Assembly: GCA_003246205.1 (NCBI GenBank)
Contig: QKBC01000010.1
Location: 124,001-188,000 of the forward strand
DNA length: 64,000 bases
Source: Flavobacterium haoranii
GTDB taxonomy: Bacteria > Bacteroidota > Bacteroidia > Flavobacteriales > Flavobacteriaceae
Direction of reading: 5' to 3'
In this document: positions 24,979 to 32,913 of the stretch, piece by piece
Layout: the number at the start of each line of letters is the position of its first letter
Position numbering within the stretch: the stretch's first letter is position 1
Notes under the pieces: model-generated
Told to the model about the DNA's origin: nothing
Seen by the model: the letters and a program-made list of their open reading frames with translations, nothing else
Database searches by the model: none
Made by a program: the position numbers and the translations under genes

Positions 24979-26187
24979 TTAGATTTCTAAAGGTTTTGCT
25001 TCTTTGTTTACTTGGTAATAAATGGAAAGTGAGTTGCTTACGATTTTGGAAAACCCTTTTACGTCTTCTCCGGTCCAAGCATTGTTCATTTCGCCATAGC
25101 TACCAAATTTAGAAGCCATTAAATCGTGTTCTGACTCAATTCCGTTTAAGATAAATCGGTATGGTAATAAAGTTACGAAAACTTTTCCGGTAACCATTTT
25201 TTGCGAACTTTCTAAAAAAGCTTCAATATCACGCATGGCAGGATCAAGGAATAAACCTTCGTGTAGCCAACTGCCATACCATTCTGATAATTGTGCTTTC
25301 ATGTTCAATTGGAATTTAGAAAGCGTATGTTTTTCTAATAAATGATGTGCTTTTAACGTAATTAAAGCCGAAGCCGCTTCAAAACCTACGCGACCTTTGA
25401 TTCCGATAATCGTATCGCCCACGTGAATATCACGACCAATAGCAAATGGAGCGGCTATTTTTTCTAAATATTGAATAGCTTCCGAAGGATGTGCGAAGGA
25501 AATTTCGTTAACACCAACCAATTCTCCTTGGTTAAAAGTCAAACTGATTTTTTCAGCTTCTGTTTTTTCTAATGGAGAAGGAAAAGCGTCTTCTGGTAAA
25601 TATTCGTGAGATGTCAAGGTTTCTTTTCCGCCTACAGAAGTTCCCCAAAGTCCTTTGTTGATGGAATACAAAGCTTTTTCGAAATTCATTTCTACACCGT
25701 GTTCTTTTAAGAATTCAATTTCAGCTTCACGCGATAATTTTAAATCACGAATAGGTGTTATGATTTCAATTTGTGGACAAATTACCGAAAAGATCACATC
25801 GAAACGTACTTGATCATTTCCTGCTCCGGTACTTCCGTGTGCTACTGCATCGGCATTAATTTGCAACGCATAATTAGCAATACTTGTCGCCTGAATGGTT
25901 CTTTCGGCACTAACCGATAACGGATAGGTGTTATTTTTTAAAACATTACCAAAAACCAAATATTTAATACAACTATCATAGTAGCTTTTTACAGCATTTA
26001 CACAATGGTAAGAATCAACTCCCAAAGCTAACGCTCGAGTTTCGATTTGTTGGATTTCTTCATCCGAAAAGCCACCAGTGTTTACGGTTACAGCATGAAC
26101 TTCATATCCTAAAGTTTTGGTTAAATAAATAGCACAAAATGAAGTGTCTAATCCTCCGCTAAATGCTAATACTACCTTTTTTTTCAT
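24979..26187 (-). CDS. argG: Argininosuccinate synthase
   Basis: 402 residues. The ATP pyrophosphatase loop SGGLDTSF lies at about 9-16, HGSTGAGNDQVRFD near the middle binds citrulline and aspartate in the family, and SPLEKTEAEKISLTFNQGE follows. It joins citrulline and aspartate to argininosuccinate using ATP. Placed between the GNAT gene (22 bp upstream) and argC. In this pathway citrulline is released from its acyl form by the ArgE-like deacylase before this step. Confidence 0.96.
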   Translation of the reverse strand: MKKKVVLAFSGGLDTSFCAIYLTKTLGYEVHAVTVNTGGFSDEEIQQIETRALALGVDSYHCVNAVKSYYDSCIKYLVFGNVLKNNTYPLSVSAERTIQATSIANYALQINADAVAHGSTGAGNDQVRFDVIFSVICPQIEIITPIRDLKLSREAEIEFLKEHGVEMNFEKALYSINKGLWGTSVGGKETLTSHEYLPEDAFPSPLEKTEAEKISLTFNQGELVGVNEISFAHPSEAIQYLEKIAAPFAIGRDIHVGDTIIGIKGRVGFEAASALITLKAHHLLEKHTLSKFQLNMKAQLSEWYGSWLHEGLFLDPAMRDIEAFLESSQKMVTGKVFVTLLPYRFILNGIESEHDLMASKFGSYGEMNNAWTGEDVKGFSKIVSNSLSIYYQVNKEAKPLEI

Positions 26188-26209
26188 TTTAAATTTTGAT
26201 TTTCAATTG

Positions 26210-26878
26210 TTAAAAAAATAATCCTATTCCTTTGTTTCTAAATTTTACGGTTAAAATCTTTAGCAAAGAATGCTTCTTTTTCATGTTTTTCAGGCGTTCT
26301 TTAGCTTTTGATTTTTGCTCGATTTTTAATCGTTTTTCTTTTTCCTTTTCTACAGGATCCCAAAGCATGGCAGTACACATGCAGTTTTTTCGTTCTTTAC
26401 TTTTTAGTATTTCGAAATTTACACATGAAGTACAGCCTTTCCAAAAATCTTCATCTTGAGTCAGTTCAGAATAAGGCACAGGTTCGTAACCTAAATCACT
26501 ATTAATTTTCATAACCGCTAATCCGGTGGTTAAACCAAAGATTTTTGAATTCGGGTATTTGGTTCTGGAAAGATTAAAAATAGCTTGTTTAATTTTTTTC
26601 GCTAAACCAAACTGACGGTATTCAGGTGCTACAATTAAACCTGAGTTGGCCACAAATTTTTCATGGCTCCAAGTTTCTATATAACAAAATCCTGCCCAGT
26701 CACCGTTTTCGGTAAGTGCAATAATGGCGTTTCCCTGCAACATTTTTTTTTCTAAATATTCGGGTGAACGTTTTGCAATGCCGGTGCCTCTCACTTTTGC
26801 TGAGGCTTCCATTTCGTTACAAATAGCTTCTGCATATTGTATGTGTTTTTCAGAAGCTTGTTCAATTTTAAATACCAT
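26210..26878 (-). CDS. GNAT acetyltransferase, candidate N-acylglutamate synthase of the arginine operon
   Basis: 222 residues when started at the ATG at 26878; a longer frame to 26917 exists, but its extra 13 residues overlap the promoter box. GNAT motif A is visible as VAPEYRQFGLAKKI (R88-x-x-G-x-A93), preceded by WAGFCYIETWSHEKF. Unusually, a CxxC (Cys149/152) and a CxC (Cys166/168) lie after the GNAT core, followed by a highly charged tail (KEKEKRLKIEQKSKAKERLK). It is the first gene of the operon, and no argA or argJ is present, so supplying N-acetyl- or N-succinylglutamate is the best inference. Similar GNAT genes head Bacteroidota arg clusters. Confidence 0.75.
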   Translation of the reverse strand: MVFKIEQASEKHIQYAEAICNEMEASAKVRGTGIAKRSPEYLEKKMLQGNAIIALTENGDWAGFCYIETWSHEKFVANSGLIVAPEYRQFGLAKKIKQAIFNLSRTKYPNSKIFGLTTGLAVMKINSDLGYEPVPYSELTQDEDFWKGCTSCVNFEILKSKERKNCMCTAMLWDPVEKEKEKRLKIEQKSKAKERLKNMKKKHSLLKILTVKFRNKGIGLFF

Positions 26879-26902
26879 AGAGTTCAAATCCAAATATGGG
26901 GA

Positions 26903-26910
26903 CAAATATA
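26903..26910 (-). promoter_or_regulatory. Minus-strand -7 box (TATATTTG) of the arginine operon
   Basis: CAAATATA on the plus strand reads TATATTTG on the minus strand, an exact TAnnTTTG match 24 bp upstream of the ATG at 26878. It supports the shorter start of the GNAT gene. No well-spaced -33 element and no recognisable arginine operator were seen. Confidence 0.55.
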
Positions 26911-27059
26911 GATACAAAATTTATACAAAATGCTTGTTTAAGGATAAATTAACTTGTTATAATGTGTATTTGGATAATTAATCTTTTTTAAATATTTGTT
27001 TTAGATGATTTATTTGTTTTAGGGGTAAAAATTCTATAAAAACATATAATTTAATTGTG

Positions 27060-27067
27060 TAATTTTG
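27060..27067 (+). promoter_or_regulatory. -7 box (TAATTTTG) upstream of def
   Basis: TAATTTTG matches TAnnTTTG and ends 16 bp before the first def ATG. The 205-bp region from 26879 to 27083 holds this and the opposing arg promoter and nothing else recognised. Confidence 0.5.
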
Positions 27068-27083
27068 CATCTGAAAAATTAAA

Positions 27084-27677
27084 ATGCACATGATTTTACC
27101 AGTTTATGGATATGGAGAGCCGGTTTTGCGTAAAGTAGGCGAGAATATTTCAAAGGATTATCCTAATTTAAAAGAAATAATAGCTAATATGTTTGATACA
27201 ATGTATCATGCACATGGTGTAGGATTAGCAGCGCCTCAAGTAGGATTGTCTATTCGTTTATTTGTTATAGATGCGACACCTTTTGCTGAGGGAGATGATG
27301 TTTCTAAAGAAGAAGCCGCTCAATTAAAAGGATTCAAAAAAACCTTTATTAATGCTCAAATTTTAAAAGAAGAAGGAGATGTTTGGGGATTCAATGAAGG
27401 ATGTTTGAGTATTCCGGATGTTAGAGAAGATGTTTTTCGTCATGAAAAAATTACCATTGAATACTATGATGAGGATTTCAATAAGAAAACAGAAGTTTAT
27501 GATGGTTTGATTGCTCGTGTAATCCAACACGAATACGATCATATTGATGGTATTTTGTTCACAGATCATTTATCAACGTTAAAAAAGAAATTAATAGGTA
27601 AAAAACTTCAAAATATAATGGAAGGCAAAGCTCGTCCTGATTACAAGATGAAATTTGCTAACAAAAAGGGGAAATAA
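27084..27677 (+). CDS. def: Peptide deformylase
   Basis: 197 residues from the first ATG; the ATG at 27090 gives MILPVYGYGEPVLRKV, the form seen in most flavobacteria, and is just as likely. The three deformylase motifs are intact: GVGLAAPQ at 45-52, EGCLS at 105-109 (metal-binding Cys107), and HEYDH at 149-153. An acidic insertion (about 68-84) between the first two motifs is usual for Bacteroidota. It removes the formyl group from nascent proteins in the cytoplasm. Followed by the DUF5606 gene, with which it usually travels. Confidence 0.96.
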   Translation: MHMILPVYGYGEPVLRKVGENISKDYPNLKEIIANMFDTMYHAHGVGLAAPQVGLSIRLFVIDATPFAEGDDVSKEEAAQLKGFKKTFINAQILKEEGDVWGFNEGCLSIPDVREDVFRHEKITIEYYDEDFNKKTEVYDGLIARVIQHEYDHIDGILFTDHLSTLKKKLIGKKLQNIMEGKARPDYKMKFANKKGK

Positions 27678-27733
27678 ATGGGTGAGTCGTTAGTCGATAG
27701 TAAATAATGATTTGTTTTTTCAGCTTTTTGACT

Positions 27734-27763
27734 TTGAACTTTCGACTTTGAACTATATATTTG
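27734..27763 (+). promoter_or_regulatory. Promoter of the DUF5606 gene (TTG, 19-bp spacer, TATATTTG)
   Basis: TTG at 27734-27736 and TATATTTG at 27756-27763 are 19 bp apart, a good fit to the Bacteroidota TTG-N17-19-TAnnTTTG promoter. The box lies 24 bp upstream of the ATG at 27788, which supports that start over the in-frame TTG at 27761. The surrounding gap contains a short repeated phrase (GACTTTGAACT and CGACTTTGAACT). Confidence 0.65.
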
Positions 27764-27787
27764 CCAACCTTAATTAAAAACAAGATT

Positions 27788-28219
27788 ATGAGTATTCAAA
27801 AAATATTGGCTATATCAGGGAAACCGGGATTATATGAATTGAAGTTACAAACTCGTACCGGTTTTGTGGCTGAGTCTTTATTAGACGGAAAAAAGATTAC
27901 AGTAGGTATGAGAAGTAATGTGAGTCTGTTATCAGAAATTGCCGTTTATACCTATAGCGAAGAAATTCGTTTAAGTGAAGTTTTCAAAGCTATTGCAACT
28001 AAAGAGAACAATGGACCGGCTATTTCACATAAAGAAAGTGATGCAGACTTAAGAGACTACTTCAGAGAAGTACTTCCTGAATTTGATGAAGATCGCGTAT
28101 ATACTTCTGATATTAAGAAAATTTTGAACTGGTATAATATTTTACAGCCAAGAGACTTAGTAACTATTGAAGCTTTGACTGAAGAAGAAAATCAGGAAGA
28201 AGAGAAAGCAGCAGAATAA
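27788..28219 (+). CDS. DUF5606 family protein
   Basis: 143 residues from the ATG at 27788; a TTG nine codons upstream lies inside the -7 box and is unlikely to be the start. The sequence begins MSIQKILAISGKPGLYELK and ends in an acidic tail (EEENQEEEKAAE). This matches the Bacteroidota-specific DUF5606 family, found between def and mazG. The N-terminal part has a small beta-rich domain (GLYELKLQTRTGFVAESLLDG), then a helical part with DYFREVLPEFDEDRVYTSDIKKI. No catalytic motif, signal peptide or membrane segment is seen. Function unknown; conserved and cytoplasmic. Confidence 0.9.
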   Translation: MSIQKILAISGKPGLYELKLQTRTGFVAESLLDGKKITVGMRSNVSLLSEIAVYTYSEEIRLSEVFKAIATKENNGPAISHKESDADLRDYFREVLPEFDEDRVYTSDIKKILNWYNILQPRDLVTIEALTEEENQEEEKAAE

Positions 28220-28239
28220 ATGCTAAAAAATATAAAATG

Positions 28240-28271
28240 AAATCCTACGCTAAACCCGTAGGATTTTTTAT
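28240..28271 (+). terminator. Rho-independent terminator after the DUF5606 gene
   Basis: A 10-bp perfect stem (AAATCCTACG and CGTAGGATTT) with a 7-base loop, followed by a T run. It lies 20 bp past the stop codon and 31 bp before mazG. Confidence 0.85.
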
Positions 28272-28302
28272 TTTTATACGTCTAAAATAAAACAAGAGAA
28301 AG

Positions 28303-29082
28303 ATGAACACACGCCAACAACAACTCGATGCTTTTAATAGATTATTGGATATCATGGATGATTTGCGAGCAAAATGTCCGTGGGACAAAAAGCAAACATT
28401 GCAAAGTTTACGCCATTTAACCATTGAAGAAACGTATGAGCTGGGTGATGCTATTTTGGATAATGATCTGGAAGAAGTTAAAAAAGAGTTGGGTGATGTT
28501 TTGCTACATATCGTTTTTTATTCCAAAATAGGAAGCGAAACCAATGCTTTTGATATTGCTGATGTAGCTAATGCTATTTGTGATAAACTAATTGTTCGTC
28601 ATCCGCATATTTACGGAGATGTAGTAGTTGAAGATGAAGAACAAGTAAAACAAAACTGGGAAAAAATTAAACTTAAAGAAGGCAAAAAATCAGTTTTGGA
28701 AGGCGTTCCTAAAAGTTTACCGGCATTAGTTAAAGCAAGTCGCATTCAAGATAAAGTAAAAGGTGTTGGTTTTGATTGGGAAGAACCACATCAGGTTTGG
28801 GACAAAGTTCAGGAAGAATTACAAGAATTACAGGATGAGGTTAAAGAAGGCAACCAAGATAAAATAGAAGCCGAGTTTGGTGATGTTTTGTTTTCGATGA
28901 TCAATTATGCCCGATTTTTAAAAGTCAATCCCGAAGATGCTTTAGAACGAACCAATAAAAAATTCATCAAGCGTTTTCAATATTTAGAAGGCAAAGCAGC
29001 CGAATTAGGAAAACCTTTAGCTGATATGACCTTAGCTGAAATGGATGTATTTTGGGAAGAAGCGAAGCGATTGCCAAAATAA
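28303..29082 (+). CDS. mazG: Nucleoside triphosphate pyrophosphohydrolase
   Basis: 259 residues with two MazG repeats. The first has CPWDKKQTLQSLRHLTIEETYELGDAI and ELGDVLLHIVFYSKIG; the second has EELQELQDEVKEG and EAEFGDVLFSMINYARFL. The EExxE and ExxD type acidic residues that bind magnesium are present in both. Family members hydrolyse non-canonical or excess NTPs to NMP and pyrophosphate. The last 29 bp of the gene form the first part of a 65-bp unit that is repeated three times past the stop codon. Transcribed after its own short leader beyond a terminator. Confidence 0.95.
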   Translation: MNTRQQQLDAFNRLLDIMDDLRAKCPWDKKQTLQSLRHLTIEETYELGDAILDNDLEEVKKELGDVLLHIVFYSKIGSETNAFDIADVANAICDKLIVRHPHIYGDVVVEDEEQVKQNWEKIKLKEGKKSVLEGVPKSLPALVKASRIQDKVKGVGFDWEEPHQVWDKVQEELQELQDEVKEGNQDKIEAEFGDVLFSMINYARFLKVNPEDALERTNKKFIKRFQYLEGKAAELGKPLADMTLAEMDVFWEEAKRLPK

Positions 29083-29266
29083 GGAATTAGAAAATCTATG
29101 ATTTTCAAATAATTCAATGGGAAGAAGCGAAGCGCTTACCAAAATAAGGAATTAGAAAATCTATGATTTTCAAATAATTCAATGGGAAGAAGCGAAGCGC
29201 TTACCAAAATAAGGAATTAGAAAATCTATGATTTTCAAATACCCCAAAGGGAAGAAGCGAAGAAGT
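29054..29266. repeat. 65-bp tandem repeat that begins inside the 3' end of mazG (3.3 copies)
   Basis: Copies begin at 29054, 29119, 29184 and (partial) 29249, a constant spacing of 65 bp. Each carries GGGAAGAAGCGAAGCG, CCAAAATAAGGAATTAG and AAAATCTATGATTTTCAAAT. The first copy includes the last eight or nine codons and the stop of mazG. Copies 2 and 3 share AGCGCTTACC where copy 1 has AGCGATTGCC, so they are closer to each other than to copy 1. The fourth copy stops after about 18 bp. The period is not a multiple of three, so the repeat does not extend the reading frame. Confidence 0.95.
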
Positions 29267-29313
29267 TATAATTCTGATTAGACTATATTAGTATAAACAT
29301 AACAAATTAAACA

Positions 29314-29745
29314 ATGGCACAGATAAATCCTCATATTAATTTCAATGGAAATGCAGAAGAAGCATTTACATTTTACCAATCGGTTTTTGGCGGAGAGTTT
29401 GCCAAAATTATCCGTTTCAAAGATATTTTAAGTCCGGAATTCCCGATACCGGATAATGAGGTAAATAAAATTATGCACATTGCATTGCCTATTGGAAAAA
29501 ACTTTTTAATGGCGAATGATGTTCCGGAAAGTATGGGACGAACCAATGAAAATGAAAACAGAAGTAAAATTGCAATAAATGCGGAGAGCAAAGAAGAAGC
29601 AGTTAAATTATTCAATGGACTTTCGGCAGGTGGACAAATTGAAGTACCTCTGGAGGAAAGCCCTTTTGGAGCTTATTTTGCTATGTTTAGAGACAAATAT
29701 GGAATTGAATGGATGATAAATTTTGATCCCAATGATAAAGGATAA
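29314..29745 (+). CDS. VOC/PhnB-like (glyoxalase-bleomycin resistance fold) protein
   Basis: 143 residues. INPHINFNGNAEEAFTFYQSVFGGEF at the N-terminus and FGAYFAMFRDKYGIEWMINFD at the C-terminus are characteristic of the PhnB/YjdN-type branch of the vicinal-oxygen-chelate superfamily. The fold is two beta-alpha-beta-beta-beta modules. Enzymatic activity is generally unproven in this branch, and the metal ligands are often lost; here only His5 and Glu138 are obvious candidates. Cytoplasmic. Preceded by the tandem repeat zone and followed by a YedI-like gene 99 bp away. Confidence 0.85.
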   Translation: MAQINPHINFNGNAEEAFTFYQSVFGGEFAKIIRFKDILSPEFPIPDNEVNKIMHIALPIGKNFLMANDVPESMGRTNENENRSKIAINAESKEEAVKLFNGLSAGGQIEVPLEESPFGAYFAMFRDKYGIEWMINFDPNDKG

Positions 29746-29844
29746 AAGGACCGATTTATGATGAAAATTTTAAAACGTCATTTTATTATTTTTCACAAGA
29801 ATAAAGACTAATTTTACAACCCAATAAAAAAACAATACTATTTT

Positions 29845-30720
29845 ATGGCATCAGGCATTTTTGCAATTTTAGACGACATTGCTTCCTTAATGGACGATGT
29901 AGCAATGAGCAGTAAAATTGCAACCGAAAAAACAGCAGGAATTTTAGGCGATGATTTAGCTGTTAATGCGGAAAAAGCAACAGGTTTTGTTTCATCGAGA
30001 GAGTTGCCGGTACTTTGGGCAATTACAAAAGGTTCTTTACTGAACAAAACAATCATTATACCGATAGCTTTATTATTGAATTACTTTTTTCCGATAGCTA
30101 TTAAAGTTATTTTAGTTTTCGGAGGATTGTATCTGGCTTTTGAAGGAGTAGAGAAAATTATTGAGTATCTTTTTCATCGATCTGAAGCAGTAGCAGAAAT
30201 CCAATCAGAAGAAAATATAGATAATGGCTTAGAAGCTGAAAAAGTGAAAGTAAAATCAGCCATCACGACCGATTTTATTTTGTCTATTGAGATTGTTATA
30301 ATTGCTTTAGGAACAGTTTTAGACAAAAGTATAGGAACACAGATTATAACGGTTACTATAGTTTCCTTTTTAGCAACTGTTGGTGTCTATGGAATTGTAG
30401 CGTTAATAGTAAGAATGGATGATGCCGGATTTAAACTTTTAAAACATTCCAATAATAAAAAAGGTTTTGTGTCAAACTTAGGACAGTTTTTAATTAAAGC
30501 TTTGCCGGTTGTGATCCGATTGTTAGGAGTTATCGGAACTATTGCTCTTATTTTGGTTTCCGGAGGAATTTTGGTACATAACATAGAATATTTACACCAT
30601 TTGTTTCCGCAAGTACCATCTATAATCAAAGAAATAGCTTCAGGTTTACTTGCAGGTGTTTTGGTCGTATCTATTGTAAAAGCGTGTGGTAAAATGCTTT
30701 CGTTTTTTAAGAAAAAATAG
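29845..30720 (+). CDS. DUF808 (YedI-like) integral membrane protein
   Basis: 291 residues. The opening ASGIFAILDDIASLMDDVA is diagnostic for the DUF808/YedI family. Several hydrophobic segments follow: about 73-105, 132-157, 160-180, 208-240 and 253-285, giving an inner-membrane protein with around five or six helices. Family function is unknown; E. coli YedI is uncharacterised. It stands alone, with a bidirectional terminator immediately after it that also serves the convergent ndh-type gene. Confidence 0.9.
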   Translation: MASGIFAILDDIASLMDDVAMSSKIATEKTAGILGDDLAVNAEKATGFVSSRELPVLWAITKGSLLNKTIIIPIALLLNYFFPIAIKVILVFGGLYLAFEGVEKIIEYLFHRSEAVAEIQSEENIDNGLEAEKVKVKSAITTDFILSIEIVIIALGTVLDKSIGTQIITVTIVSFLATVGVYGIVALIVRMDDAGFKLLKHSNNKKGFVSNLGQFLIKALPVVIRLLGVIGTIALILVSGGILVHNIEYLHHLFPQVPSIIKEIASGLLAGVLVVSIVKACGKMLSFFKKK

Positions 30721-30739
30721 AATAAGTAATAACTATATA

Positions 30740-30772
30740 AAAAAATCCGAAGCGCTTAACTTCGGATTTTTT
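30740..30772. terminator. Bidirectional hairpin terminator between the DUF808 gene and ndh
   Basis: A 13-bp perfect stem (AAAAAATCCGAAG and CTTCGGATTTTTT) with a 7-base loop, carrying A and T runs on both sides, sits between two convergent genes. Confidence 0.9.
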
Positions 30773-30780
30773 GTTTGTTA

Positions 30781-32040
30781 TTATTTGTCATCTCGAATAT
30801 ACGGTTTGAAGATTAAACGAAGTGACGAATTTTTATTAAAATAAGCAGCTGTCCAGTTGACAAATACATGGATTCTATTACGCATTCCCATGATGAATAA
30901 TAAGTGAAGTAACATCCAAGTCATCCAAGCAATGAAACCACCGAATTTTATTTTCGGCAAATCCACTACGGCTTTACTACGCCCTACAGTTGCCATACTT
31001 CCTTTATTCTTGTAATGAAAAGGTTTTAATTTACCATCTTTTAGTAGCTTTCCGAAATTATGTGCCAAATTATCTGCCTGATGAATGGCAACATTGGCTA
31101 ACTGAGGATGTCCGTGAGGAAATTCTTTGGTTTCCATATACGAAATGTCCCCTATCGCATAAATATTATCATAACCTTCAACTTGATGAAACTCGTTAAC
31201 TTTAATACGATTTCCTCTTACTTTAATTGCATTGTCAATGCCTTCAGGATAATTTCCGGCTACACCGGCTGCCCAAATCAATAAACGGGAACGTATTTTG
31301 GTTCCATCGGCCAATTCCACCCATTTTCCGTCATAATCTTTTACCTGGGTTTGCAACATTACATTGATTCCCATTTCTGTTAAGTATTTTTCTGCTTTTT
31401 TAGAAGAGAATTCAGACATAGCGCCTAATAGCCTTGGTCCGGCTTCGATCAGATAGATTTTCATTCTACTGATATCCAAATCCTGATAATCTTTTGGCAA
31501 TACGTATTTCTTCATTTCCATCAGTGCTCCGGCTAATTCTACACCTGTAGGTCCGCCACCAACGATTACATAGTTAGATAATCCTTCTTTTGTGTCTTCG
31601 TCTTTGGTTTTATACATATCCTCAAAGTTTTGAAGGATACGCATACGGATATACATGGCTTCCACAGTACTTTTCATAGGGTAAGCATGCTTCCTGATGT
31701 TTTCATTACCAAAATAATTGGTATCGGCTCCGGTAGCAAATACTAAATAGTCATATTGGAAATCGCCAATTTCAGTAATAATGGTATTCGTTTCCGGTAC
31801 AACTTTCAATACGTTGGTAATACGTAGCGTTACATTGTGAGAACCGTTAAAAACTTTTCGTAAAGGAAAGGAAATATTACTGGCCGCTAAGCGGGAAGTT
31901 GCAACTTGGTAAAATAAAGGTTGGAATTGGTGAAAGTTATTTCGGTCAATAACCAATACTTTATAATCAGAATCAGATAATTCTCGTGCCAGTTTTAAAC
32001 CGGCGAATCCACCGCCTACGATGATTATTTGTTTTTTCAT
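30781..32040 (-). CDS. ndh: Type II NADH dehydrogenase (NAD(P)/FAD-dependent oxidoreductase)
   Basis: 419 residues. Two dinucleotide-binding Rossmann motifs are present: IIIVGGGFAGLKLA at the N-terminus for FAD and NYVIVGGGPTGVELAG in the middle for NADH. The RNNFHQFQPLFYQVATS segment after the first motif and YAIGDISYM near residue 300 are typical of NDH-2. The C-terminal third has a hydrophobic, aromatic stretch (IAWMTWMLLHLLFIMGMRNRIHVFVNW), consistent with monotopic membrane attachment. It feeds electrons from NADH to menaquinone without proton pumping. Stand-alone gene. Confidence 0.93.
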   Translation of the reverse strand: MKKQIIIVGGGFAGLKLARELSDSDYKVLVIDRNNFHQFQPLFYQVATSRLAASNISFPLRKVFNGSHNVTLRITNVLKVVPETNTIITEIGDFQYDYLVFATGADTNYFGNENIRKHAYPMKSTVEAMYIRMRILQNFEDMYKTKDEDTKEGLSNYVIVGGGPTGVELAGALMEMKKYVLPKDYQDLDISRMKIYLIEAGPRLLGAMSEFSSKKAEKYLTEMGINVMLQTQVKDYDGKWVELADGTKIRSRLLIWAAGVAGNYPEGIDNAIKVRGNRIKVNEFHQVEGYDNIYAIGDISYMETKEFPHGHPQLANVAIHQADNLAHNFGKLLKDGKLKPFHYKNKGSMATVGRSKAVVDLPKIKFGGFIAWMTWMLLHLLFIMGMRNRIHVFVNWTAAYFNKNSSLRLIFKPYIRDDK

Positions 32041-32427
32041 TTTACAGCTTTAAAAATGACTAAACGTCAGTTAAACAGTAATTTTTGAGGGTGATTTTTT
32101 TAGATTGTAAATAGTAAAAAATATTTTTAAGTTTTAAAAGGAACAATTGTTCCTGAAATGTAGATTGTGACACATTAGATGGGTTGGTTTTGAGTTAATG
32201 ATTGTCTTGTTCTTGTAAATAAGATAATTTGTTTTAATGGTATTGTTTTGATTTCAAGTATTCTATAAATAGAAAAGAGCACTTGAAGGTTTTACGGAAT
32301 AAAATTAATCAATTATTATTTATGAAATCAAAAAATCGTTGAATTTTTATTAACGAAAACGAAATATTAGTGTAAATATTTCAAACAGGTTTTGAGGTTT
32401 GTAAAATTCAAGTGCTCTTATTTGTTT
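32041..32427. other. 387-bp gene-free stretch between ndh and dps
   Basis: No reading frame of note on either strand. It must hold the ndh promoter (right of 32040, read leftward), though no clean TAnnTTTG box was found. The right half holds a 13-bp inverted repeat pair spanning 145 bp (listed separately), and the left flank of that unit contains a further palindrome, TTCTATAAATAGAA (32261-32274). The dps transcript would run into this stretch from the right. Confidence 0.6.
32275..32419. repeat. 145-bp element bounded by 13-bp perfect inverted repeats (MITE-like or RNA structure)
   Basis: AAGAGCACTTGAA at 32275-32287 and its exact reverse complement TTCAAGTGCTCTT at 32407-32419 bound an A/T-rich core. 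Allowing small gaps, the match continues inward through TTTTAC on both sides. The right arm starts 9 bp past the dps stop codon. No flanking target-site duplication was visible. It could be a degenerate transposable element or a long-range hairpin in the dps 3' untranslated region. Confidence 0.45.
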
Positions 32428-32901
32428 TTATTTGAGATGGGCTCTTAGCATCCAAGCTGTTTTTTGGTGTTTGTTCATTAAACCGGTAATAAAATCGCTT
32501 AATCCCTCAGCTTTGTAGTCTTCGGCAAAAGGAGCAATTCTTTCTCTTAAGTTAATGATAATGCTTTCATGTGTATTCAATAATTCCGTAAAATATGCCT
32601 GACTGTCATTTCTGCCCTCATAAGCTTCTGTCAAGTGGGTTAATTCTTGGTATTTAGCCAAGTTTGCCGGAACGTAATGTCCGATAATACGAATGTATTC
32701 GGCGACTTCATCAACCGTTTCCAGTTGTTCGTGGTATAAATCATCCAAATAAGTATGAACACTATGAAAATCGGGTCCTTCAACATTCCAGTGAGCATTC
32801 AATAATTTAGAAAATAATACAAATTCGTCTGCTAAAATGGCAAATAGTTTTTCAGCGATTGCCTGACGGTTTTCAGTGGTAATTCCAATGTTTGTTTTCA
32901 T
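32428..32901 (-). CDS. dps: Dps family DNA-binding/ferritin-like stress protein
   Basis: 157 residues. The ferroxidase site of Dps lies across two subunits, and both halves are present: LLNAHWNVEGPDFHSVHTYLDDLY supplies the His of the HWN motif and the Asp, and HEQLETVDEVAEYIR supplies the Glu. The length and the four-helix pattern fit a dodecameric mini-ferritin that stores iron, consumes peroxide and may coat DNA. The N-terminus is short (about 12 residues) with one Lys and one Arg, so DNA binding may be weak. Single-gene unit between the terminator of gabD and the inverted-repeat element. Confidence 0.93.
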   Translation of the reverse strand: MKTNIGITTENRQAIAEKLFAILADEFVLFSKLLNAHWNVEGPDFHSVHTYLDDLYHEQLETVDEVAEYIRIIGHYVPANLAKYQELTHLTEAYEGRNDSQAYFTELLNTHESIIINLRERIAPFAEDYKAEGLSDFITGLMNKHQKTAWMLRAHLK

Positions 32902-32913
32902 ATATGATTTAAT

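Noticed and set aside
29054..29266. CRISPR array as an explanation of the 65-bp repeats
   Set aside because: The units are directly adjacent with no unique spacers, and there are no cas genes in the window.
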